64,000 bases of DNA from Gari tellinella (lineage: Eukaryota; Mollusca; Bivalvia; Cardiida; Psammobiidae), in NCBI GenBank assembly GCA_922989275.2, contig OV277857.1, forward strand, positions 3,534,001 through 3,598,000, given 5' to 3'. Made by a program: the position numbers and the translations under genes. Position 1 is the first letter of the stretch; each line of letters begins with the position of its first letter. Of the stretch, positions 52,897-62,916 are shown one piece after another. The notes under the pieces are model-generated. The model worked only from the letters and a program-made list of their open reading frames with translations, was not told the DNA's origin and searched no databases.

Positions 52897-53093
52897 TACA
52901 GTCGAACTTCCATATCTCGAACTCGGTTATGTCGAACATACCCGTAGTTCAAAGTTAAAACATGGCTTAGCCACGTTTTAACTTTGAACTACAGGTATGT
53001 TTGACTTTACCGAACATGAAATAATGTAATTCATGTGTCGAAATATCGGTTAGTTCGAGTTAAGCGAATTTGAGATATCAAAGTTCGACTGTA
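52897..53093 (+). mobile_element. H MITE
   Basis: TACAGTCGAACTTCCATATC to GATATCAAAGTTCGACTGTA. Central palindrome AAGTTAAAACATGGCTTAGC. Confidence 0.88.
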
Positions 53094-53141
53094 AATTTTT
53101 GTTTTGCAAGTTTCTTATTGTTATATATTTGTATATTTCAG

Positions 53142-53177
53142 AGGCAAGGACCGCTGATGTTTTTGCAGTATTTGTAG
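53142..53177 (+). CDS. gene 2, exon 4: 36-bp mini-exon
   Basis: A 12-codon exon between the acceptor TATATTTCAG (ends 53141) and the donor GTAAGA (53178), phase 1 in and out. It encodes EARTADVFAVFV, a linker between the N-terminal domain and the first EGF-like domain. Being symmetric (1-1), it could be skipped without a frameshift. It is too short to stand alone, but the splice sites and phase fit both neighbours exactly. Confidence 0.75.
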   Translation, partial: RQGPLMFLQYL

Positions 53178-53242
53178 GTAAGAGATGCTAGTTTTTACAA
53201 TAATTCCTGATTTTTAATCCAATTAGGATATTGACATATACA

Positions 53243-53328
53243 GCAAAAACTCTCTTTTTGACCACTAACTAGAGAGCTAATTGATAGTACGTGTATTAAA
53301 AACAGGTGACAGCTTAAACCTTAACTGT
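53243..53328 (+). mobile_element. G MITE, left half
   Basis: CAAAAACTCTCTTTTTGACC, AACAGGTGACAGCTTAAACC, then lost. Confidence 0.55.
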
Positions 53329-53455
53329 TCAATATAAACATATTACCAGTTGGCAGTGAGATACAGAGTGATGTATTCAGCTCAAGATGTTTTTGCCAAG
53401 GCGCATGTCAGATTGGTTGTTTCGTCGGCAAAAATGTCGAGAGCTGAATTGTTTA

Positions 53456-54530
53456 AATCATTTTTAGCTCACCTGGCACAAAGTGCCAAGGTGAGCTATT
53501 CTGATCGTCCTGTGTCCTGTGTCCATCGTTCGTTCGTTCTTCCGTCGTCAACAATTTCTTTAAACGACATCTCCTCCTAAACTACTTGATGGATTTTAAC
53601 CAAACTTGGCAGGATTGATCCTTATACAGACCTATTTGAAAGTTGACCAAATATTTCCGATCCGTTGCATATCTAGGTCACGGGAGCTAAAAATAGATTG
53701 TTTCAATGAAAACTTAAAAAATCTTCTTCTCTGAAACCACAGTACCCTGAGCTAAGATATTTTGCACATAGCATCATCTACAGGTCCTCTATCAAGAGTG
53801 TTCAAATTATGTCCCTGGGGTCAAAAATGACCCCACCCCGGGGGTCACAAATTTACATAGAATTATATTGTGAAATCTTCAAACCTCTTCTTCTCTGAAA
53901 TTGATACAGCTAGAACTTTGATATTTGGCATGGTTTAACTTCGAGGTACTTTACCAATATTGTTCAAATGGTTCCGGTCTAGTGCATATCTAGGTCACAG
54001 GAACTAAAAATAGATTTTTTCAATAAAAACTTTAAAAATCTTCTTCTGAAACCACAGTACCCTGAGCTTAGATATTTTGCACATAGCATCATCATCAGGA
54101 CCTCTATCAAGATTGTTCAAATTATGTCCCTGGGGTAAAAAATGACCCCGCCCCGGGGGTCACAAATTTACATAGTTATATAGTGAAATCTTCAAACCTT
54201 TTCTTCTCTGAAACTAATATAGCTACAGCTTTGATATTTGGCATTGTGTAACTTGTACAGGTATACTTTAACAATATTGTTCAAATGGTTTCGGTCTGTT
54301 GCATAATTTTATGTAGGTCACAGGAGCTGAAAATAGATTTTTAAAAAAAAACACCTTAAAAAATCTTCTCTGAAACCACAGTACCCTAAGCTTAGCTATT
54401 TTTCACTCAGCATCATCCAATCAGCATTTGGCCCAATCATATTGTCATAATTTCTCAGCTTTCCAAGATATGTTACATTTACATCAACGGTCCCAGGTGA
54501 GCGATTTAGGACCGTATACGGCTCTTGTTT
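53456..54530 (+). mobile_element. K repeat, full-length
   Basis: Begins TTTTTAGCTCACCTGGCACA with a terminal hairpin (CTCACCTGGCAC/GTGCCAAGGTGAG) and ends CAGGTGAGCGATTTAGGAC, then CGTATACGGCTCTTGTTT. It has the same ~320-bp internal repeats as 51770-52757. Lies in the intron between exons 4 and 5 of gene 2. Confidence 0.8.
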
Positions 54531-55190
54531 ATTATATGCCTTCGTATGATATCGAGCTTTTCCACGTGTATCTGCAAAGTAAAATACAAGAGTCTGTATC
54601 AACCACCTTGTATCAGCCACTTTGTATTTTCACTTTCCATATAGCGTGATGTCATTTACGTATATGTACAAGTGCCGTGTCATTCTTTGAGGCATACAAA
54701 GTTCTTGTTCTGCTTCAAATAACTAATAAATTTTGGATATAAAATGATTTAAACAACTATTTAGTTGTTTTTGATTTGTATTCAAGGCATATAATAAACA
54801 CAGCAACAGTTGACAGTGCAATACAGAGCGTTGCATTCAGATGTCAACATTCTTGCCGGGAACAACCGATCTGACGAGCGCCGAGGCACTCGTCAGATCG
54901 GGTTTTTCCGGCAAAAACATCTTTAGCTAAATACATCTCTCTGTATTGCACTGTCAACTGGTAATGCGTATATATCCAGAAACATTAAAAATTTGAAGCA
55001 GAACAAGAGTTCTTGTATGCCACAAAGAATAACGTGGAACTTGAACATGTAAGCAATTGACAACTGGCTAAATCGAAAATGAGGCTGGAATAAAATACAA
55101 GGTGGCTGATACAGACTCTTGTATTTTACTGTGCAGATACTCGCGGAAACACTCGATATCATAAGAAGGCATATAATAGATACTAATAGC
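54530..55190. mobile_element. M: large inverted repeat
   Basis: The left arm (TATTATATGCCTTCGTATGA, then ACAAGAGTCTGTATCA) pairs with the right arm ending ATATCATAAGAAGGCATATA. The centre (about 54800-54965) is a second palindrome, CAGTTGACAGTGCAATACAG with its inverse, capped by CGATCTGACGAG/CTCGTCAGATCG. A related central piece also lies at 53345-53455, left of the K insertion. Confidence 0.7.
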
Positions 55191-55226
55191 AGAGGCTTGT
55201 ATTTATTAATGAGTATTGTATTTCAG

Positions 55227-55316
55227 ATGATTGTATTGATGAGGAGCTATGCCACGATGAGAACTGCTGGCAGGACCCACTTGGAGAGTGTCACTGTAAT
55301 GGCTACAAATGTAAAG
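55227..55316 (+). CDS. gene 2, exon 5: first EGF-like domain
   Basis: The acceptor TTGTATTTCAG ends at 55226 and the donor GTGAGA starts at 55317; phase 1-1, 90 bp. It encodes DDCIDEELCHDENCWQD and then GECHCNGYKCK, with six cysteines in a compact EGF-like spacing. A large inverted repeat (family M) ends about 37 bp upstream of it. Confidence 0.85.
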
Positions 55317-55360
55317 GTGAGAATCTCACACACATCACTAATTCGGCAGAAACAACTCCA

Positions 55361-55612
55361 AATTAACTCATTATACTCCATAGATACACCTTTCAATGCA
55401 ATTGATTTATTCCTGCGCTGAAGATTTTATTTTCTTTTTATGCAGCCATTAATATGCACCATAAGAAATATTTTCTTTATCCTAGCAAATGGTAGCTTAA
55501 GCAGGATAAAAAGTAAAGCAGAATGCACCTGAAGGTGCATTCTGCTTTACTATATCCTGCTTTAAAAAATGGTCACCTGTTTTCAAAACTGGAACAGGCT
55601 ATGACATAAATA
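55361..55612 (+). mobile_element. A MITE
   Basis: TTAACTCATTATACTCCATA to GAACAGGCTATGACAT. Apex GCACCTGAAGGTGC. Confidence 0.78.
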
Positions 55613-55669
55613 TTTGATTGGACACTGGATTAAAAGTTTCAGGGATGAGAGATTTAAAAGTATTACACA

Positions 55670-56423
55670 TTTCTCTTTACACTGTGCAGAAATATGTTCT
55701 CTTTACATTGTGCAGAAATATGTTCTCTATACATTGTGCAGAGACATGTTTTCTTTATGTTTATTGTGAAGAGACATGTTCTTTTTATGTTAATTGTGCA
55801 GAAATATGTTCTCTTAACATTATGCAGAGACATGTTCTCTTCATGTTTATTGTGCAGAAATATGTTCTCTTAACATTGTGCAGAAATATATTCTCTTTTA
55901 CCTTGTGCAAAGACATGTTCTCTTTATGTTTATTGTGCAGAAATATGTTCTCTTAACATTGTGCAGAAATATATTCTCTTCACATTGTGCAGAGACATGT
56001 TCTCTTTATGTTTATTGTGCAGAATCAATGTTCTCTTTACATAAGCAGGAAAAGTTTTTCTTTACATTGTGCAGAAATATAAATGTGTTCTCTTTACATT
56101 GTGCAGAAATATAAATGTGTTTTCTTTACACTGTGGGAAATATAATTTAATATGTTCTCTTTATATTGTGCAGAAATATAAATGTGTTCTCTTTACATAG
56201 TGCAGAAATTATTTTTGCTTACATTGTGCAGAAATATAAATATGTTCCCTTTACATTGTGCAGAAATAGAAATATGTTCTCTTTACATTGTGCAGAAATA
56301 TAAATATGTTCCCTTTACATTGTGCAGAAATAGAAATATGTTCTCTTTACATTGTGCAGAAATATAAATATGTTCTCTTTATATTGTGCAGAAATATAAA
56401 TATGTTCTCTTTATATTGTGCAG
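55670..56423 (+). repeat. tandem array of acceptor-like units before EGF exon 6
   Basis: About 25 degenerate units of 24-33 bp with the consensus TTCTCTTTACATTGTGCAG followed by AAATATAAATATG. Every unit looks like a polypyrimidine tract plus CAG, and the last one is the real acceptor of exon 6. Longer unit forms with TTTATGTTTATTGTGCAG alternate in the first half. Confidence 0.93.
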
Positions 56424-56537
56424 AAATGTGTTCTCGTCTTCCATGTGTTGAAGGGGAAACCTGTGTTACTGACCCCAAGAATGACTCCCTCTACACATGT
56501 GAGTGTGAGCATGGGTATGAAGGAAATGTCTGTATAG
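56424..56537 (+). CDS. gene 2, exon 6: second EGF-like domain
   Basis: The acceptor ATATTGTGCAG ends at 56423 and the donor GTAAGT starts at 56538; phase 1-1, 114 bp. It encodes EMCSRLPCVEGETCVTD, then SLYTCECEHGYEGNVCI. The spacing C-x4-C-x5-C-x10-C-x-C-x8-C is a classic EGF domain. The exon is caught between two tandem arrays: acceptor-like units upstream (about 55670-56423) and about 39 truncated copies of its own last 88 bp plus donor downstream (to 59980). The downstream copies lack the first two cysteines and run into TGA just after the donor. Confidence 0.9.
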   Translation, partial: KCVLVFHVLKGKPVLLTPRMTPSTHVSVSMGMKEMSV

Positions 56538-59500
56538 GTAAGTGAAACCTGTGTTACTGACCCCAAGAATGACTCCCTCTACACATGTGAGTGTGAGCAT
56601 GGGTATGAAGGAAATGTCTGTATAGGTAAGTGAAACCTGTGTTACTGACCCCAAGAATGACTCCCTCTACACATGTGAGTGTGAGCATGGGTATGAAGGA
56701 AATGTCTGTATAGGTAAGTGAAACCTGTGTTACTGACCCCAAGAATGACTCCCTCTACACATGTGAGTGTGAGCATGGGTATGAAGGAAATGTCTGTATA
56801 GGTAAGTGAAACCTGTGTTACTGACCCCAAGAATGACTCCCTCTACACATGTGAGTGTGAGCATGGGTATGAAGGAAATGTCTGTATAGGTAAGTGAAAC
56901 CTGTGTTACTGACCCCAAGAATGACTCCCTCTACACATGTGAGTGTGAGCATGGGTATGAAGGAAATGTCTGTATAGGTAAGTGAAACCTGTGTTACTGA
57001 CCCCAAGAATGACTCCCTCTACACTTGTGAATGTGAGCATGGGTATGAAGGAAATATCTGTATAGGTAAGTGAAACCTGTGTTACTGACCCCAAGAATGA
57101 CTCCCTCTACACCTGTGAGTGTGAACATGGGTATGAAGGCAATGTCTGTATAGGTAAGTGAAACCTGTGTTACTGACCCCAAGAATGACTCCCTCTACAC
57201 CTGTGAGTGTGAACATGGGTATGAAGGAAATGTCTGTATAGGTAAGTGAAACATGTGTTACTGACCCCAAGAATGACTCCCTCTACACCTGTGAGTGTGA
57301 ACATGGGTATGAAGAAAATGTCTGTATAGGTAAGTGAAACCTGTGTTACTGACCCCAAGAATGACTCACTCTACACATGTGAATGTGAGCATGGGTATGA
57401 AGGAAATGTCTGTATAGGTAAGTGAAACCTGTGTTACTGACCCCAAGAATGACTCCCTCTACATCTGTGAGTGTGAACATGGGTATGAAGGAAATGTCTG
57501 TATAGGTAAGTGAAACCTGTGTTACTGACCCCAAGAATGACTCCCTCTACACCTGTGAGTGTGAACATGGGTATGAAGAAAATGTCTGTATAGGTAAGTG
57601 AAACCTGTGTTACTGACCCCAAGAATGACTCACTCTACACATGTGAATGTGAGCATGGGTATGAAGGAAATGTCTGTATAGGTAAGTGAAACCTGTGTTA
57701 CTGACCCCAAGAATGACTCCCTCTACACCTGTGAGTGTGAACATGGGTATGAAGGAAATGTCTGTATAGGTAAGTGAAACCTGTGTTACTGACCCCAAGA
57801 ATGACTCCCTCTACACATGTGAGTGTGAGCATGGGTATGAAGGAAATGTCTGTATAGGTAAGTGAAACCTGTGTTACTGACCCCAAGAATGACTCCCTCT
57901 ACACTTGTGAATGTGAGCATGGGTATGAAGGAAATATCTGTATAGGTAAGTGAAACCTGTGTTACTGACCCCAAGAATGACTCCCTCTACACCTGTGAGT
58001 GTGAACATGGGTATGAAGGCAATGTCTGTATAGGTAAGTGAAACCTGTGTTACTGACCCCAAGAATGACTCCCTCTACACCTGTGAGTGTGAACATGGGT
58101 ATGAAGGAAATGTCTGTATAGGTAAGTGAAACATGTGTTACTGACCCCAAGAATGACTCCCTCTACACCTGTGAGTGTGAACATGGGTATGAAGAAAATG
58201 TCTGTATAGGTAAGTGAAACCTGTGTTACTGACCCCAAGAATGACTCACTCTACACCTGTGAATGTGAGCATGGGTATGAAGGAAATGTCTGTATAGGTA
58301 AGTGAAACCTGTGTTACTGACCCCAAGAATGACTCCCCCTACATCTGTGAGTGTGAACATGGGTATGAAGGAAATGTCTGTATAGGTAAGTGAAACCTGT
58401 GTTACTGACCCCAAGAATGACTCCCTCTACACCTGTGAGTGTGAACATGGGTATGAAGAAAATGTCTGTATAGGTAAGTGAAACCTGTGTTACTGACCCC
58501 AAGAATGACTCACTCTACACATGTGAATGTGAGCATGGGTATGAAGGAAATGTCTGTATAGGTAAGTGAAACCTGTGTTACTGACCCCAAGAATGACTCC
58601 CTCTACACCTGTGAGTGTGAACATGGGTATGAAGGAAATGTCTGTATAGGTAAGTGAAACCTGTGTTACTGACCCCAAGAATGACTCCCTCTACACATGT
58701 GAGTGTGAGCATGGGTATGAAGGAAATGTCTGTATAGGTAAGTGAAACCTGTGTTACTGACCCCAAGAATGACTCCCTCTACACTTGTGAATGTGAGCAT
58801 GGGTATGAAGGAAATATCTGTATAGGTAAGTGAAACCTGTGTTACTGACCCCAAGAATGACTCCCTCTACACCTGTGAGTGTGAACATGGGTATGAAGGC
58901 AATGTCTGTATAGGTAAGTGAAACCTGTGTTACTGACCCCAAGAATGACTCCCTCTACACCTGTGAGTGTGAACATGGGTATGAAGGAAATGTCTGTATA
59001 GGTAAGTGAAACATGTGTTACTGACCCCAAGAATGACTCCCTCTACATCTGTGAGTGTGAACATGGGTATGAAGAAAATGTCTGTATAGGTAAGTGAAAC
59101 CTGTGTTACTGACCCCAAGAATGACTCACTCTACACATGTGAATGTGAGCATGGGTATGAAGGAAATGTCTGTATAGGTAAGTGAAACCTGTGTTACTGA
59201 CCCCAAGAATGACTCCCTCTACATCTGTGAGTGTGAACATGGGTATGAAGGAAATGTCTGTATAGGTAAGTGAAACCTGTGTTACTGACCCCAAGAATGA
59301 CTCCCTCTACACCTGTGAGTGTGAACATGGGTATGAAGAAAATGTCTGTATAGGTAAGTGAAACCTGTGTTACTGACCCCAAGAATGACTCACTCTACAC
59401 ATGTGAATGTGAGCATGGGTATGAAGGAAATGTCTGTATAGGTAAGTGAAACCTGTGTTACTGACCCCAAGAATGACTCCCTCTACACCTGTGAGTGTGA

Positions 59501-59980
59501 ACATGGGTATGAAGGAAATGTCTGTATAGGTAAGTGAAACCTGTGTTACTGACCCCAAGAATGACTCCCTCTACACCTGTGAGTGTGAACATGGGTATGA
59601 AGGAAATGTCTGTATAGGTAAGTGAAACCTGTGTTACTGACCCCAAGAATGACTCCCTCTACACATGTGAATGTGAGCATGGGTATGAAGAAAATGTCTG
59701 TATAGGTAAATAGGTAAGTGATACCTGTGTTACTGACCCCAAGAATGACTCCCTCTACACCTGTGAGTGTGAGCATGGGTATGAAGAAAATGTCTGTATA
59801 GGTAAGTGAAACCTGTGTTACTGACCCCAAGAATGACTCCCTCTACACCTGTGAGTGTGAACATGGGTATGAAGAAAATGTCTGTATAGGTAAGTGAAAC
59901 CTGTGTTAATGACCCAAAGAATGACTCCCTCTACACCTGTGAGTGTGAACATGGGTATGAAGGAAATGTCTGTATAGGTA
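56538..59980 (+). repeat. 88-bp tandem array of exon 6 end plus donor, with 880-bp higher-order repeat
   Basis: About 39 units follow exon 6, each with GTAAGTGAAACCTGTG and then the last 74 bp of the exon up to TGTATAG. Diagnostic variants (GAAACATG, AAATATCTG, GAAGGCAATG, ACATCTGTGAG, GAAGAAAATG) recur in the same order every ten units. The GAAACATGTG unit, for example, begins near 57246, 58126 and 59006. The final units are irregular (TAAATAGGTAAGTGATACC near 59707). Confidence 0.97.
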
Positions 59981-60584
59981 AGAGACTTTGTACATGTAGT
60001 ATCAACAAACCTGTAAAATGGTAGTACATTGGTTTTTTAATGCCCTAATATCTATAATTTCAGAAGCATATAGTGATTGCCCCGTCTGTCCGTTTGTGTG
60101 TATGAGGTTGAGCAGATGTTACCGGTTTTTTTCTAGCATCAACATCCCTTACTTGAATACTTTGTACTGTAATTGCATTTGACTATTCCCAATCCACCAA
60201 TATCACCTTACCACAATTTGACCTTCACCTACATGTAATTTGGAAATTGAAAAGATGCAGAATCTACTGTCAAGGATGCTACCGGTGGCACTAGCGTTTA
60301 TAGAATGCAGTCTTGTTTTTCTATCTTCTGATATCTTTTGATTGTATATTAATTATATCTTATGTCATTTTAACCTTCCCTTATTGGCAAAGTTTAGAAA
60401 CTGTCTATTTGTCTGTCTGGGTTTTTTTTTTTATCAATCTCTTGTTCTGCTTGTCTGTTGTTTCCAACTTCTGTTGCATATGAAACTAGTTTTGATCAAG
60501 ATCAGATGTCCTGTCACTAGCCATATGATCATTCTCATTTTACACTGCATCAAGTATTTAATGTTGATTGTTCCATATTTTTAA
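59981..60584. other. intron stretch without recognised feature
   Basis: Between the 88-bp array and an old A MITE. No second acceptor or further EGF exon was found. 61045-61230 is also empty. Confidence 0.4.
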
Positions 60585-61044
60585 ACCATTAGCTTATTAC
60601 CTGATAGCATACATATATTTCTAGTTTTGAAGACAGGTGACTAATTAAAGAAGGCTGAAAGTATAGCAGAATGCAATATAGACACATTCTGCCTTACTTT
60701 AACCCTTAGCCTGCCAGTCACGACTATAGCTCCATATGCAAACAGCTTGGATCCGGATGAGACGCCGAGTAACTCGGCGTCTCATCCGGATCCAAGCTGT
60801 TTGACACTCGGACAACATTTTCAGCAATTTTGAGCAACTTTGAAGCACTTTGAAACTTGAAGCAGACGAGAAATATAGCAGACAACAATTTATTTGGCGG
60901 GCTAAGGGTTAAGCAAGTTTTAAGCAATCATATTTTAGCAATCTTATGCTTCATTTTCATGACAGTATAAAACGGAACTATTTTCCTCCGTGAAAGAAAT
61001 GAATTAAAGGCACAAAAATGTGTATTTATGGTTAAATGGTTTAA
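60585..61044 (-). mobile_element. A MITE holding B copy 6
   Basis: AACCATTAGCTTATTACCTG to TATGGTTAAATGGTTTAA. The core AATTAAAGAAGGCTGAAAGT is eroded. Confidence 0.65.
60699..60912 (-). mobile_element. B MITE copy 6 (214 bp)
   Basis: Full-length, inserted into a TTAA inside an old A copy (about 60585-61044) in the intron before exon 7. Confidence 0.9.
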
Positions 61045-61230
61045 AGCATTATTCTAAGACACTTTGCGCACGCCCCTTTATAAACAAAGAAAGGATGTAT
61101 CTGTGTTTGAATTCTCAATAAAACACTCACGCGATGTAACGTTCTAATGTGACGTCATGTGACTTCGAAAATGCGTACGCCAAAAAATGTAGCGCCGCTG
61201 CTTCGGTGCAAATTAAGGTTAAATTATGTG

Positions 61231-61437
61231 TTAGAATCGAAATGATAAATTAATACTAGTGTTTTATCTTGCAATCGAACACGGATAGTCGTTGAGATGC
61301 TTGTAATTAAACCACTCGGCCTAAAGGCCTCGTGATTAAACTACTACGCATCTCAACTCATCTCAACTCCTACCAGTGTTTGATTGGACGATAAAAACAC
61401 TGGTATGAATTTATTATTTCTTAAATTGAATCATGTA
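61231..61437. mobile_element. N inverted-repeat element, copy 2
   Basis: TTAGAATCGAAATGATAAAT, then ACTAGTGTTTTATC paired with GATAAAAACACTGGTATGAA and ending near TTATTTCTTAAATTGAA. The centre is GGCCTAAAGGCC. Confidence 0.6.
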
Positions 61438-61621
61438 CAGTAAACCTTTCTATTACGGTCACTAAAAGAAGGCTAATTGATTGCATAAAAGACAGGTGAC
61501 AGTAAAACAGAAAGCTCCTTTAGGAGCTTTCTGTTTTACTGTCACCTTGCTTTAAGCAGTCACCTGTCACAAGCACATTATACTTAACACACTTTAGTGG
61601 CCGTAATAGAGAGGTTTTAAT
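61436..61621 (+). mobile_element. G MITE just before exon 7
   Basis: TACAGTAAACCTTTCTATTA to GAGAGGTTTTAATG. Hairpin GTGACAGTAAAACAGAAAGC. Ends 24 bp before the exon 7 acceptor. Confidence 0.82.
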
Positions 61622-61645
61622 GAAAAGCGTTTATTTTTTTTACAG

Positions 61646-61807
61646 ATCCAGTCTATATAGAGCCTGAGGGTATAAGTGGTGGGGCCATTGCTGGTATTGT
61701 TATAGGACTACTCATCTTTATTGGCCTTGTGGTCCTGGGGGTGTGGTTCTTGTATAAATGGCGAATCAAAAAGGACCCCATGAAGCAGGAAATGACCCAC
61801 AAAGCAG
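61646..61807 (+). CDS. gene 2, exon 7: transmembrane segment
   Basis: The acceptor TTTTTTTACAG ends at 61645 and the donor GTGAGT starts at 61808; phase 1-1, 162 bp. It encodes DPVYIEPEGISGG, a hydrophobic helix including GIVIGLLIFIGLVVLG, then a basic stop-transfer stretch (YKWRIKKDPMK). This places the protein as type I: EGF domains outside, C-terminus in the cytoplasm. Confidence 0.92.
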
Positions 61808-62517
61808 GTGAGTATGTAAAGCAAATTGGTTTCCCTACCAGATACAGTAGTGGACTGGTGGTTTAGTGTAACACTCTTGACTAGTAACACAGGGGTCCTT
61901 GGTTTTAGCCCAGCTGCATCAAATAAATTTACTTATATGGTCCTTAAGATGGTCCTTTAAATACCAAGTTCCCATGAAAAAAACAGTGGTTTCTCCAGCA
62001 ATGGTATTTTATCTGTATTTGTACTTACACTTGCCCCATGTAACTAAAATAACTAACGTCTGCTGGGGTTGTCACTGCCATAACAGGTTGATGATGACCT
62101 GGAGGGAAAACTCGTAGGGTGGGTGGTAGAGTGGTAGGACGCTCCCCTAGGAAACGAGAGGTTCATGATTCAATCCCTGTCAGGATCACTGACATTTTTC
62201 GGAGCAAAAAATTAACCCTACATTGCTCCACTTCACCCAGTTGAATGAAATGAGTACCTGTGAGGGAAAGAAGTCAATGTGCCATGGCTGTAACTTGCAT
62301 TGTATGTAAATGGCCGTCTTGTGACTCGATGATCAGGGAGGTAAATGTTAAAGTAGGCAGAATATGATATATGTGAATGAAGACTTTATAAACGCAAACT
62401 TTCACATTTAAAACTCACTCTCTACCAGATACACTTGTGATAGCGTTTATATGGTTAAATATTCTTTTTTGAAATCACTTGCCTGAACTTAATGTTACCA
62501 TGACAATTGCACATGTC
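61808..62517 (+). other. intron with two degraded tRNA-like (SINE-type) patches
   Basis: GGTGGTTTAGTGTAACACTC near 61858 and GGTGGTAGAGTGGTAGGACG near 62120, each followed by a degraded box B (GGTTTTAGCCC, TTCATGATTCAATCCC). They look like tRNA-derived SINE heads. Confidence 0.4.
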
Positions 62518-62562
62518 AACAGGTGGGGGATTTAGGACCATTCTGGCCCACTTGTTTTAAAC
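62518..62562 (+). mobile_element. K repeat 3' end remnant
   Basis: ACAGGTGGGGGATTTAGGAC then CATTCTGGCCCACTTGTTTT matches the K 3' terminus. The preceding ~300 bp may be older K sequence. Confidence 0.5.
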
Positions 62563-62661
62563 AATCCCAGATCAGACAGTTCATGTTTTCTTATAGGGAA
62601 ACTTTTCTTAATTTTAGTAGTCAATGTTACAGTTAAAATGATAAAAATGTTCATAGTTATA

Positions 62662-62857
62662 TACAGATAAACTTCGATATGTCGAACTCGGTGAAGTCGA
62701 ATATACTTGTTTTTCAAAATTAAAACATGGCTTAGCCACGTTTTAACTTTGAATTGTGGGTACGTTCGACCTTACCAAGCATGAAATAATGCAGTTCATG
62801 TGTCTAACTATCGGATAGTTCGATTTAAGCAAGTTCGAGATATCGAAGTTTGACTGT
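62662..62857 (+). mobile_element. H MITE
   Basis: TACAGATAAACTTCGATATG to GATATCGAAGTTTGACTGTA. Confidence 0.85.
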
Positions 62858-62860
62858 AGT

Positions 62861-62916
62861 ATATAAGAAATTATACAGCCCGAAGTGGGCTGTACTATTT
62901 CTTATAGTATACCGCA
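62861..62916. repeat. short palindrome
   Basis: ATAAGAAATTATACAGCCC with GGGCTGTACTATTTCTTAT. Confidence 0.65.

Noticed and set aside
56466..59830. Dozens of 62-residue minus-strand frames (GSVTQVSLTYTDISF type)
   Set aside because: They are antisense readings of the 88-bp array, identical because the units are identical. No promoter or independent coding signal is seen.
56538..59980. Thirty-nine extra EGF domains
   Set aside because: Each unit lacks the first part of the domain and has no ordinary acceptor, and the frame meets TGA directly after the donor. They are exon fragments, not an EGF-repeat protein.
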